Below, piece after piece: positions 7,004 through 13,695 of a DNA stretch of 14,870 nt. The DNA is from Bacteroidota bacterium (GTDB lineage Bacteria > Bacteroidota > Bacteroidia > Bacteroidales > VadinHA17), in contig JAEYZD010000079.1 of the NCBI GenBank assembly GCA_023430725.1, forward strand, positions 1 to 14,870. Reading direction: 5' to 3'. The notes beneath the pieces are model-generated. The model saw only the letters and a list, made by a program, of their open reading frames with translations, ran no database searches and had not been told where the DNA came from. The position numbers and the translations under genes were made by a program. How positions within the stretch are numbered: the first letter of the stretch is position 1; each line of letters opens with the position of its first letter.

Positions 7004-7738
7004 ATGTCACTCGTCCATGAACTTGAGAAATCCGGAAACTGGTTATTCAGAAGAAGAAGCTGGTTGCCGATGATAATACTTATTCCCGCGGCTGCATACC
7101 TCTTCATCGCCAATCGCAGTGTAATATACTTCAACTACACCTGGGAGATAGCGTGCATTCTGGTGTCAGTTGCAGGGGAACTCCTCAGGTCCTATACAGT
7201 GGGACACGTACCGCGCAACACTTCAGGTCGCAATGTAATTGAACAGCTTGCAGATGTCCTTAACACCACAGGCCTCTATTCCGTTGTGCGTCATCCCCTT
7301 TATATCGGCAATTTCCTTATGTGGCTGGGGCCCGTGTTATTCCTGAGATCGGTATGGTGGGTGATAATCTTCATCCTGGCCTACTGGCTCTACTATGAGC
7401 GAATCATCTTTGCCGAGGAGCAATACCTGCGCCGCAAGTTCGGAGAGGTTTATGATACATGGGCTTTCCGCGTAAAAGCAGTTATCCCCTCTTTCAGGCA
7501 CTATGTAAGTTCTTCGTTGCCCTTCTCTTTCAGGAATGTCCTGAAGCGCGAGTATAACAGCATTTCAAATATTTTCGTGGCTTTCGCCTTCCTCGATCTC
7601 TGCCGCAACATCTCGGTCACCGGCAGGTTCTATCTTGAGCCGATGTATATGACCCTCCTCGTGGCTGCCCTTATATTCTGGGCTATAATCAGATACATGG
7701 TGAAGAGGACCAGATTCCTGTATGTTGACGGAAGGTAA
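7004..7738 (+). CDS. Membrane methyltransferase, isoprenylcysteine/phospholipid methyltransferase family
   Basis: The 244-residue protein is polytopic. Hydrophobic helices lie at about 22-37, 45-60, 100-130 and 205-230. The core carries the family signature VVRHPLYIGNFLMWLGPVL (Arg96-His97) and the downstream YYERIIFAEEQYLRRKFGEV segment followed by YDTWAFRVKAVIP. This is the SAM-binding and catalytic layout of ICMT/PEMT-like enzymes, which methylate a membrane-embedded acceptor: a prenyl-cysteine carboxylate, an amine or a phosphate of a lipid. Bacterial members are diverse, so the acceptor is unknown. The gene starts 34 bases after the barrel gene with no terminator between them, so it probably belongs to the same transcript. 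That would fit a role in modifying the lipid cargo, but this is inference. A hydrophobic C-terminal extension of about 75 residues follows the conserved core. Confidence 0.8.
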   Translation: MSLVHELEKSGNWLFRRRSWLPMIILIPAAAYLFIANRSVIYFNYTWEIACILVSVAGELLRSYTVGHVPRNTSGRNVIEQLADVLNTTGLYSVVRHPLYIGNFLMWLGPVLFLRSVWWVIIFILAYWLYYERIIFAEEQYLRRKFGEVYDTWAFRVKAVIPSFRHYVSSSLPFSFRNVLKREYNSISNIFVAFAFLDLCRNISVTGRFYLEPMYMTLLVAALIFWAIIRYMVKRTRFLYVDGR

Positions 7739-7755
7739 ACCGCGGGTACGTAATT

Positions 7756-8460
7756 TTACCGGTCCCTGGCTCCCATGAACAGCATTATGTAATAGATCAG
7801 CGTGGCAAGTGATCCAAGGGCTGCTATCACGTAGGTGTAGGCTGCCCATTTAAGTGCATCCTGTGCCTTGTCATGTGTTCCCGAAGATGTAATTCCCGCA
7901 TTTGCAAGCCATGCCAGCGCGCGCTTCGATGCATTTATCTCCACCGGAAGTGTGATGATACTGAACAGTGTAGTGATTGCAAACAGGACGATACCGACAA
8001 GAAGTATCTCCGGTCTCGAGTTGAGAAGCACCAGCCCTGCTATAAGCACCCACTGTATCCAGTTGGAGGCGAAACTTACAACCGGAGCCAGCTTCGATCG
8101 CATTCCCAGCCATGCATATGACTGCGCGTGCTGCAACGCATGTCCCGTCTCGTGGGCCGCAACGGCAGCAGCAGCAACACTGGCACCTGAATAGACAGTG
8201 CTGCTAAGGTTGATTGTCTTTTTGAGAGGATTGTAGTGGTCAGTGAGCTCACCTGCAACACTGTGCACCGTTACGTCAGTGACGCCGCTGTCGCGAAGCA
8301 TCTTCTCGGCCACATCACGACCGGTCATTCCCGATGCGATAGGCACCTTTGAGTAGGTCCTGAATTTCGATTTGAGCCTGGCGCTGACAACCCAGCTCAG
8401 TATCATGAAGACTATGAATATAATCCAGTATGCACCGTTGTGTAAGAACATTGTTTCCAT
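7756..8460 (-). CDS. Membrane zinc metallopeptidase, YugP/Zn_peptidase_2 (PF04298) family
   Basis: The 234-residue integral membrane protein has the zinc-protease motif HETGH at residues 103-107 in the context AAHETGHALQHAQSYAWL. A downstream conserved LPVEINASKRALAWL segment may supply the third zinc ligand (Glu). Hydrophobic helices lie at the N-terminus (about 10-28), in the middle (two, about 128-172) and at the C-terminus. This matches the family of B. subtilis YugP, whose physiological substrates are not well defined. The gene converges on the methyltransferase with only 17 bases between stop codons, and is divergent from yidD. No operon partner is apparent. Confidence 0.9.
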   Translation of the reverse strand: METMFLHNGAYWIIFIVFMILSWVVSARLKSKFRTYSKVPIASGMTGRDVAEKMLRDSGVTDVTVHSVAGELTDHYNPLKKTINLSSTVYSGASVAAAAVAAHETGHALQHAQSYAWLGMRSKLAPVVSFASNWIQWVLIAGLVLLNSRPEILLVGIVLFAITTLFSIITLPVEINASKRALAWLANAGITSSGTHDKAQDALKWAAYTYVIAALGSLATLIYYIMLFMGARDR

Positions 8461-8537
8461 TTGTCCCGAGTAATTTATGTTTCCAATAACTTTAACAAAA
8501 CACCTGCCATTAGCCTTAAGTTCTGAAAAGAGGTCAT

Positions 8538-8565
8538 TTTGTCATGCCGATTCAGCTTATCTTTG
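8538..8565 (+). promoter_or_regulatory. Candidate promoter of yidD
   Basis: TATCTTTG at 8558-8565 matches the TAnnTTTG -7 consensus and equals the -7 element of the tetR operon. A TTTG at 8538-8541 lies 16 bases upstream, slightly closer than usual. Transcription would start at about 8571-8574, at the chosen ATG (8572). The mRNA would then be leaderless or nearly so, unless another promoter lies further upstream. Confidence 0.5.
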
Positions 8566-8571
8566 TGGGGT

Positions 8572-8886
8572 ATGTTAAAGAGCGCCTCAAAGATATTATC
8601 TTTTTTGCTTCTCATACCTGTATGGTTCTACAGGTGGTTTATCTCACCGTGGACACCGCCGTCGTGCAGGCATGTGCCAACCTGTTCACAGTATGCAATT
8701 GATGCCGTCAGGAGGCACGGTCCGTTAACCGGGTTTGTCATTTCAACGGACAGGATACTGCGGTGCAGGCCCGGCGGGACACACGGCTACGATCCCGTTC
8801 CGGGGTTCATCTTCAGGAGATACCGCCCGGAAGGCATGTCACCACGCCGCCCTCAGCGCTGCAACAGACTTAAGGAGAGAGACTAG
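8572..8886 (+). CDS. yidD: Membrane protein insertion efficiency factor YidD
   Basis: YidD is a small membrane-associated protein that aids YidC-dependent insertion of inner-membrane proteins. The sequence carries the hallmark FYRWFISPW, then CRHVPTCSQYAIDAVRRHG, then DRILRCRPGGTHGYDPVP, the full family signature. I place the start at ATG 8572 (104 residues). The frame is open back to a TTG at 8539, but the 11 extra residues are not family-like and overlap a promoter match. About 20 charged residues follow the conserved core, as in many homologues. In many bacteria yidD lies between rnpA and yidC; here it stands alone, between a divergent peptidase gene and a convergent response-regulator gene whose stop codon overlaps its own (ctag, 8883-8886). 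Confidence 0.9.
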   Translation: MLKSASKILSFLLLIPVWFYRWFISPWTPPSCRHVPTCSQYAIDAVRRHGPLTGFVISTDRILRCRPGGTHGYDPVPGFIFRRYRPEGMSPRRPQRCNRLKERD

Positions 8887-9635
8887 AAAGAGAGTTTTTC
8901 CCTGAGCATCTTGTATCCTGCACGGCTCACCGGGATCTTTTCGCCGGATTTGAGCACTGCGACGTAGTTATCCTTGCTGTATGGCTCGAGCCGGTTGATG
9001 TGCTCCACATTCACTATGTATGACCTGTGCACCCTCATGAAGAGTGTCGGCGGAAGGTGATCCTCATAGTACTTCATGGTCTTGGGCTTGAGGGCCTTCC
9101 CTTCATTGTAATAGATCATAACGTAGTCATCCTCAGCTGCGAAGTATGATACATTGTTGAGTGGAATGATCTTTATGCCTGCCCCTTTCCTGAAGACTAT
9201 CCGGGTGAGGTATCCCTCTGCCTCCGAAGCTGCAGTAACCAGTTTGTCAATGTTGTCATGTTCAGGGGTCTCCTTCTCCAGGCGGCTCACTGCCTTGGCG
9301 AGGGCATCATCAAAACGCTCCTTTGAGAATGGCTTGAGGAGATAATCAACAGCGTTCAGTTCAAATGCCCTGATTGCATACTGGTCAAATGCAGTGGTAA
9401 AGATCACCTCTGGTTTTTCATCAATTACCTCGAGCAGCTCGAAACCGGTCAGCTTCGGCATCTGTATGTCGAGGAATATCAGGTCCGGGTGCTTCTCCTT
9501 AATCTCCCGTGCACCGCAGAATCCGTCGCCGCACTCTCCGATAACCTCTATTTCAGGATGATCTGACAGCATGAACCTGATCAGTTCCCGTGCCGGGGCC
9601 TCATCTTCGATTATCAGTGCTCTGATTTTATCCAT
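8883..9635 (-). CDS. LytTR-family response regulator
   Basis: The 250-residue two-domain regulator has an N-terminal receiver with the acidic pair Glu10/Asp11, phospho-acceptor Asp56 in LIFLDIQMP, Thr80/Thr81 and Lys101 in DYLLKPF. The C-terminal LytTR DNA-binding domain (about 145-248) contains NNVSYFAAEDDYVMIYY, FMRVHRSYIVNVEHI and the closing GEKIPVSRAGYKMLREKL. LytTR domains bind pairs of direct repeats through beta strands rather than a helix-turn-helix. It lies 19 bases after the histidine kinase gene, its evident cognate partner, and is the last gene of a four-gene minus-strand operon. Its targets are unknown; autoregulation of the operon is common for such pairs. Confidence 0.94.
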   Translation of the reverse strand: MDKIRALIIEDEAPARELIRFMLSDHPEIEVIGECGDGFCGAREIKEKHPDLIFLDIQMPKLTGFELLEVIDEKPEVIFTTAFDQYAIRAFELNAVDYLLKPFSKERFDDALAKAVSRLEKETPEHDNIDKLVTAASEAEGYLTRIVFRKGAGIKIIPLNNVSYFAAEDDYVMIYYNEGKALKPKTMKYYEDHLPPTLFMRVHRSYIVNVEHINRLEPYSKDNYVAVLKSGEKIPVSRAGYKMLREKLSF

Positions 9636-9654
9636 GACTTTTTAATTCTGTGAT

Positions 9655-10713
9655 TCATGACTTGCGGAACGGGAATCTCACCACCACAGTGAAGCTGTCA
9701 TCTCCTCTGTTCACTGTAAGATCTGCTTCGTTGCCGAAGAATAGCTCCAGCCTGCTGCTGACGTTCTTGAGCCCTATTCCTGCTCCCTTTTTAGTTACGA
9801 CTGATTCGGTGTCGACGTTGTTTGCAACGGTGATCACAACCGTCTCATTCTCCTTCCTGGCAGTGGTTTTTATTGTAACCTCTTCGGTTGATTCGTAAAC
9901 CCCGTGTTTTACCGCATTCTCATAAAGAGGCTGAAGCAGCATTCCGGGCATCAGAGCCTGGAGGCATTCGGGGCTGATGTCTTCCTCTATCGTCAGTCTT
10001 TCGCCGAAGCGAACCTTTTCAATCTGAAGATAAAGTCTCAGGCTCTCCATCTCATTCCCCAGGGTGACCGGCTGTTCATTCCTGGATGAGAGGGAATATC
10101 TCATGAAGTCAGAAAGCTTCACAATCATATCCCTTGCTTTCAGAGGATTGGTGACAGTGAGCGAGCTGACTGAGTTGAGGCTGTTGAAAAGAAAGTGAGG
10201 ATTGATCTGTGACCTTAGCATCTTCAGCTCGCCTTCGCGAACCTGTGACTCAAGCTGCGACTGCCTGGCTGCCTTTTCCGCCAGCCGTGTCGCACTGAGG
10301 AAGAGGTAATAGACCAAAATAATCATGAAGAATAACAGTGTGCCGGCAGTTGCCCTGAAGGCAAGGACTGAGTGCCAGAAGATGTCGTAATCAATCTTCT
10401 CGGCAACCATTGCCCTTACCAGCACTCTTGAGCCAAGCATCCATACAGTCAGTGTGAATGAACCTGTCAGAAGAACATTGAATATTGAAGTATAGATCTG
10501 GTTGTCATCTCTCAGCAGGTACCTTACGGGAAACCATATGGCCAGCCCAAGAAGTCCGAAAATAATCATGGAAGCCAGTCCGTCGGCAATTGCAACCTCG
10601 GTCCGGCTTCCATACCCGAAATGGATAAGAAGTGACTGGCCTGCTGCCAATCCAAGCCAGGCCAGCCACCACACAAGCAGCCTCGTTCTGTTCTCCAGTA
10701 ACGGATGCTTCAT
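9655..10713 (-). CDS. Sensor histidine kinase, LytS/YehU (His_kinase, PF06580) type
   Basis: The 352-residue kinase has an N-terminal membrane region of about four helices (roughly 10-30, 43-65, 78-100, 115-140) and no large extracellular sensor loop. A short coiled linker (AARQSQLESQVREGELKML) leads to the phospho-acceptor motif RSQINPHFLFNSLNSVSSL with His173. The ATPase domain follows, with N-box QPLYENAVKHGVY and G-box GAGIGLKNVSSRLELFFG. The type phosphorylates LytTR regulators such as the one encoded immediately downstream. Lacking its own periplasmic sensor domain, it may sense within the membrane or through partner proteins. Two LiaI/LiaF-like membrane proteins are encoded just upstream, the nearer only 3 bases away. 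Confidence 0.93.
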   Translation of the reverse strand: MKHPLLENRTRLLVWWLAWLGLAAGQSLLIHFGYGSRTEVAIADGLASMIIFGLLGLAIWFPVRYLLRDDNQIYTSIFNVLLTGSFTLTVWMLGSRVLVRAMVAEKIDYDIFWHSVLAFRATAGTLLFFMIILVYYLFLSATRLAEKAARQSQLESQVREGELKMLRSQINPHFLFNSLNSVSSLTVTNPLKARDMIVKLSDFMRYSLSSRNEQPVTLGNEMESLRLYLQIEKVRFGERLTIEEDISPECLQALMPGMLLQPLYENAVKHGVYESTEEVTIKTTARKENETVVITVANNVDTESVVTKKGAGIGLKNVSSRLELFFGNEADLTVNRGDDSFTVVVRFPFRKS

Positions 10714-10716
10714 ATT

Positions 10717-11457
10717 CTACTTGTAACTTTTGATCTCTCCCCCTCCGAAGATAACGGTACCTCTGATAATCAGTGATCTTGTATTGTCCCTGATCACGTC
10801 TCCCCTCAGTTTCCTGCTGTCTGAAAATCCCCCCAGTATCGGGGTGATTTCAAGAATCACGTTCCAGTTGTCAGGCACAATGATCGTTGTTCCGCCAAAG
10901 ATACATGTAATTTCAATCACATTATCGCCCGGCGCAAGGGATGACCTGGTAAGGTCTACCTCGCCACCGCCAAAGATTGAAGTGATCTTGCCTCCCTGGA
11001 AGTTATCAGTGACGACCTGTCTTTCGGCGCCGCTGAAGATATTGACGTTGTCAATGTAGTCAGCCCTGTTGGTTCCTGAAAAATCAAGTTTTTTCACTAT
11101 TTTTTTTGAATTGATGAGGAGCACCACACCCACAACAATGAAGAGTGCCGGCCAGAAGAAGTTGAATGACCTGAAGAAATCAGTAAAGAGCTCAGGGATC
11201 AGGAAGAATCCTCCGACTGATATCAGTACTATTCCGGGAGTCTTATTGTCTGAACCGACCATTGTGATGACCCCGATGACAATCAGGAGCATCTGCCAGC
11301 TGAAGATAATGTCGTCAATGAAGTAGTCAAGCGGTTCCGGCAGTACGGATGATTTCTTGACGATGAGGATCAGTCCTGCGATGATCAGAAGTATCCCAAT
11401 GAGAAACCTGTTCGAGGTTTCCGGGTTCCTTCCCGGTTTTTTCAGTTCGTTTTCCAT
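10717..11457 (-). CDS. LiaF-like membrane protein: four-helix domain plus C-terminal beta-repeat domain
   Basis: This 246-residue protein has an N-terminal membrane part with about four hydrophobic helices (roughly 20-36, 52-66, 75-88, 98-114), of the LiaI/LiaF transmembrane type. The C-terminal soluble domain contains a repeated glycine-centred strand motif: NIFSGAER, SIFGGGEVDL, CIFGGTTIIVP, PILGGFSD and VIFGGGEIKSYK, spaced about 20-25 residues apart. This predicts a small beta-roll like the LiaF C-terminal domain. In Firmicutes LiaF inhibits the LiaS kinase until cell-envelope stress occurs. The tight placement just before a histidine kinase gene suggests a similar sensor-partner role, though the kinase here is LytS-type, not LiaS-type. 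The membrane protein comes first in the transcript, and only 3 bases separate it from the kinase. Confidence 0.82.
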   Translation of the reverse strand: MENELKKPGRNPETSNRFLIGILLIIAGLILIVKKSSVLPEPLDYFIDDIIFSWQMLLIVIGVITMVGSDNKTPGIVLISVGGFFLIPELFTDFFRSFNFFWPALFIVVGVVLLINSKKIVKKLDFSGTNRADYIDNVNIFSGAERQVVTDNFQGGKITSIFGGGEVDLTRSSLAPGDNVIEITCIFGGTTIIVPDNWNVILEITPILGGFSDSRKLRGDVIRDNTRSLIIRGTVIFGGGEIKSYK

Positions 11458-11481
11458 TGTCTTGTTATTAGATTGGTTCTG

Positions 11482-11817
11482 TTAATTGTATTTTTTGGTG
11501 ATTGGTTTCAGTATGAATGCCACGCCCGCCAGCACGAGTACAGCCGGCCAGTATATTTTCTCATATGTTTCTGTAAGATGTATGGTCATCTCGGGCATCA
11601 GGAACCAGAATCCAATTGCAAACAGTACAACAGCTGATACCAGTTCGAGGCTTATCAGTGACCATATTCCGAAGAATATGAGCAGCATCTGCCAGGTAAA
11701 GTATTCAGGGATATCACCCATCCTCAGAAGGTCAAGCTTGGCAACGAGCATCATCAGTCCCAGTGCTATAAGGAACTTTGCTATACCTGCAAACGGATTA
11801 CCGTGTTTCTCTTTCAT
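11482..11817 (-). CDS. Small LiaI/LiaF-type transmembrane protein (DUF5668-like)
   Basis: The 111-residue protein consists almost only of four hydrophobic helices (about 11-25, 40-52, 57-72, 88-104) separated by short turns. It resembles the membrane half of the LiaF-like protein encoded 24 bases downstream: both have a WQMLLI segment after the second turn, a W/FFLMPE-like turn, and a YWPAVLVLAGVAFIL-type final helix. It therefore looks like a duplicated membrane module without the beta-repeat domain. It is the first gene of the operon with the LiaF-like protein, histidine kinase and LytTR regulator. By analogy it may take part in sensing or resisting envelope stress; no enzymatic motif is present. 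Confidence 0.78.
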   Translation of the reverse strand: MKEKHGNPFAGIAKFLIALGLMMLVAKLDLLRMGDIPEYFTWQMLLIFFGIWSLISLELVSAVVLFAIGFWFLMPEMTIHLTETYEKIYWPAVLVLAGVAFILKPITKKYN

Positions 11818-11840
11818 AGCGTAAGCATTGATTTACGGCT

Positions 11841-11848
11841 CAAAATTA
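11841..11848 (-). promoter_or_regulatory. Candidate -7 promoter element of the LiaF-like/histidine kinase operon
   Basis: Read on the minus strand this is TAATTTTG, a full match to TAnnTTTG, placed 23 bases before the ATG at 11817. The leader would be short, about 15-17 bases. No good TTTG -33 element is seen at the proper distance, so the promoter is supported by one box only. A divergent promoter for the yceD operon shares the same 180-base intergenic region. Confidence 0.45.
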
Positions 11849-11970
11849 TAATGTCTGCCAAACCTGTAATACTCATTTCCGGCAGGGGGCGGATATACAT
11901 CGGTGAACAGCGAACCGAACAGGCAATGTTACTTTTTTGTTCATAATTTTTTTTATTGGAAGAGGATTCA

Positions 11971-11978
11971 TAATTTTG
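11971..11978 (+). promoter_or_regulatory. Candidate -7 promoter element of the yceD-rpmF-plsX-fabH operon
   Basis: TAATTTTG matches TAnnTTTG and lies 19 bases before the ATG at 11998, in an AT-rich stretch. No TTTG lies at the ideal upstream spacing; the nearest candidates are too near (ATTG, 11955) or too far (TTTG, 11936). The transcription start would be at about 11985. Confidence 0.45.
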
Positions 11979-11997
11979 CAGACCGAAAAAAAGGGAG

Positions 11998-12519
11998 ATG
12001 CCCGGATTGTATTCCATACCTTTGGCCGGACTTAAGGAAGCCAGATATACCTATGAATTCAGTATAGGGGACGACTTCTTTGAAGCCTTCGATGGATCAG
12101 AGATTAAGAGGGGAGAGTTCACTGCGGTTGTGGGGCTTCAGAAATGTTCCACCCATCTTGAGCTTGAAATCGTGATCAACGGTCGTGCCGAGGTGATGTG
12201 TGACAGGTGCCTTGAAACCTTTTATATGCCTCTGTCGTCAGTCAACAGGCTTTTCGTAAGGCAGGGAAAGGAGTGGGAGGAAGCTGATCCGGACATGATT
12301 ACGATGCCGCTGGATGAACATGAAATAGATCTGAGTCAGTTTTTCTATGAATATATCCACCTGGCATTACCTTTGAAGCGTACTCATCCTGATGACGGTG
12401 ATGGCAACAGTACCTGCGATCCCGACATGATCAGGAAGCTGAATGATCATCTTCTTCACGGGGAGGCTGAGCCCGATCCGCGGTGGGATGGTCTTAAAAA
12501 ACTGACTGGAAACAATTAA
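11998..12519 (+). CDS. YceD/DUF177 family protein
   Basis: This 173-residue cytoplasmic protein belongs to the YceD (DUF177) family, which is almost always encoded directly before rpmF. The bacterial family has been tied to 23S rRNA accumulation in plants and E. coli, but its molecular role is not settled. Seen here: a start YSIPLAGLKEARYTYEFSI and the FFEAFDGSEIKRG motif typical of Bacteroidota members, a central CDRC pair (Cys68, Cys71) in VMCDRCLETF, and an acidic region ending with YEYIHLALPLKRTHPD and a lone CDPDM. The ATG at 11998 agrees with the usual N-terminus and no other in-frame start exists upstream. It lies 17 bases before rpmF. Confidence 0.9.
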   Translation: MPGLYSIPLAGLKEARYTYEFSIGDDFFEAFDGSEIKRGEFTAVVGLQKCSTHLELEIVINGRAEVMCDRCLETFYMPLSSVNRLFVRQGKEWEEADPDMITMPLDEHEIDLSQFFYEYIHLALPLKRTHPDDGDGNSTCDPDMIRKLNDHLLHGEAEPDPRWDGLKKLTGNN

Positions 12520-12536
12520 ATCAATTCATTACTGCG

Positions 12537-12722
12537 ATGCCAAATCCAAAACACAGACACTCCAGCACCAGGAGAGACAAGAGAAGGACACACTACAAGG
12601 CTGTTGCTCCTACAGTAGCAGCATGTTCCAACTGCGGATCAGCCCATCTCTATCACAGGGTATGTCCGGAGTGCGGTTACTACAGAGGCAAGATTGCTGT
12701 CGAGAAAAAGACAACAGCCTGA
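12537..12722 (+). CDS. rpmF: 50S ribosomal protein L32
   Basis: The 61-residue protein is a complete L32 of the large ribosomal subunit. It has the conserved MPNPKHRHSSTRRDKRRTH start, the basic rRNA-binding segment, and a zinc ribbon formed by Cys30/Cys33 (CSNC) and Cys43/Cys46 (CPEC). All four zinc ligands are present, so this is the zinc-binding (C+) form. It lies between yceD and plsX in the order conserved across many bacteria, which links ribosome production with fatty acid and phospholipid synthesis. Confidence 0.97.
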   Translation: MPNPKHRHSSTRRDKRRTHYKAVAPTVAACSNCGSAHLYHRVCPECGYYRGKIAVEKKTTA

Positions 12723-12750
12723 CAGGCTCACCGTTCGAACCTGCTGAACG

Positions 12751-13695
12751 ATGAAGATAGGTCTTGATGCAATGGGAGGCGATTATGCCCCCGATGCTGT
12801 CGTTGAGGGGGCTGTTGATGCTCTCGGACAGCTGCCGTCAGGAGACCGTATTGTAATTATTGGCGATAACGGTCGTATTAGGGGTAAGCTCGCATCGATG
12901 GGCGTTGAGCCTTCGTGCTTTGATGTAATGCCAACCACCCAGGTGATAGAGATGTCAGATCACCCGGCAAAGGCCTTCTCCCAGAAACGGGATTCGTCAA
13001 TTGCTGTCGGATACGGCATGCTCAAGAGCGGTCTCATTGACGGATTTGCAAGTGCCGGAAACACAGGCGCCATGATGGTTGGTGCCAGTTATACGGTGAA
13101 TGTGATTCCAGGAGTCTTCAGGCCTGCTCTGGCGGCACTCATTCCCAATGTGAACGGTAAAGCATCAATCATCCTTGATGTGGGCATCAATCCTGACAGC
13201 AAGCCTGATGTCCTGCTTCAGTACGGCATGCTTGGCACTGTGTATGCAAAACATGTGCTTGGCATACATAACCCTTCTGTCGGTCTCCTCAATATCGGGG
13301 TGGAGGAAGCAAAGGGATCATCAGCGGTAAAAGCTGCGTATGAGCTCCTGAATGAAAGCAATGACATCACTTTCAGGGGAAACATCGAAGGCCATCATCT
13401 CTTTACGGACGAGATGACAGATGTGATAGTGTGTGACGGTTTTGTGGGTAACGTCGTTCTTAAGATGGCCGAAAAGTTTTATGTTGTGGCAAGATCGAGA
13501 GGCATAAAGGACAGCTTCTTTGACAGGCTCAACTTCGAAGTGGTAGGGGGTACGCCCGTTCTGGGCATAAATGAAAACGTAGTGGTCGGACACGGTATAT
13601 CAAACCGTACGGCCATCATGAACATGATTCTCCAGACACGCGATGTGGTGCATGCCGATCTTGCAGGTAAGATCAAGGAAGCATTCGGAGCATGA
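12751..13695 (+). CDS. plsX: Phosphate acyltransferase PlsX
   Basis: PlsX converts acyl-ACP and phosphate to acyl-phosphate, the donor used by PlsY for the first acylation of glycerol-3-phosphate in phospholipid synthesis. It is a soluble, membrane-associated enzyme. The 314-residue sequence shows the family start KIGLDAMGGDYAPDAVVEGA, the SIAVGYGMLKSGLIDGFASAGNTGAMM region, IILDVGINPDSKPDVLLQYG and VIVCDGFVGNVVLKMAEKF. Length is normal for Bacteroidota. It starts 28 bases after rpmF, and its stop overlaps the fabH start by four bases (ATGA, 13692-13695), indicating translational coupling. Confidence 0.97.
   Translation: MKIGLDAMGGDYAPDAVVEGAVDALGQLPSGDRIVIIGDNGRIRGKLASMGVEPSCFDVMPTTQVIEMSDHPAKAFSQKRDSSIAVGYGMLKSGLIDGFASAGNTGAMMVGASYTVNVIPGVFRPALAALIPNVNGKASIILDVGINPDSKPDVLLQYGMLGTVYAKHVLGIHNPSVGLLNIGVEEAKGSSAVKAAYELLNESNDITFRGNIEGHHLFTDEMTDVIVCDGFVGNVVLKMAEKFYVVARSRGIKDSFFDRLNFEVVGGTPVLGINENVVVGHGISNRTAIMNMILQTRDVVHADLAGKIKEAFGA

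Noticed and set aside
7734..7760. Hairpin ggtaaa/tttacc in the 17-base gap between the convergent methyltransferase and peptidase genes as a two-way terminator
   Set aside because: Only a 6-bp AT-rich stem with a long loop and no T tract; too weak to call.
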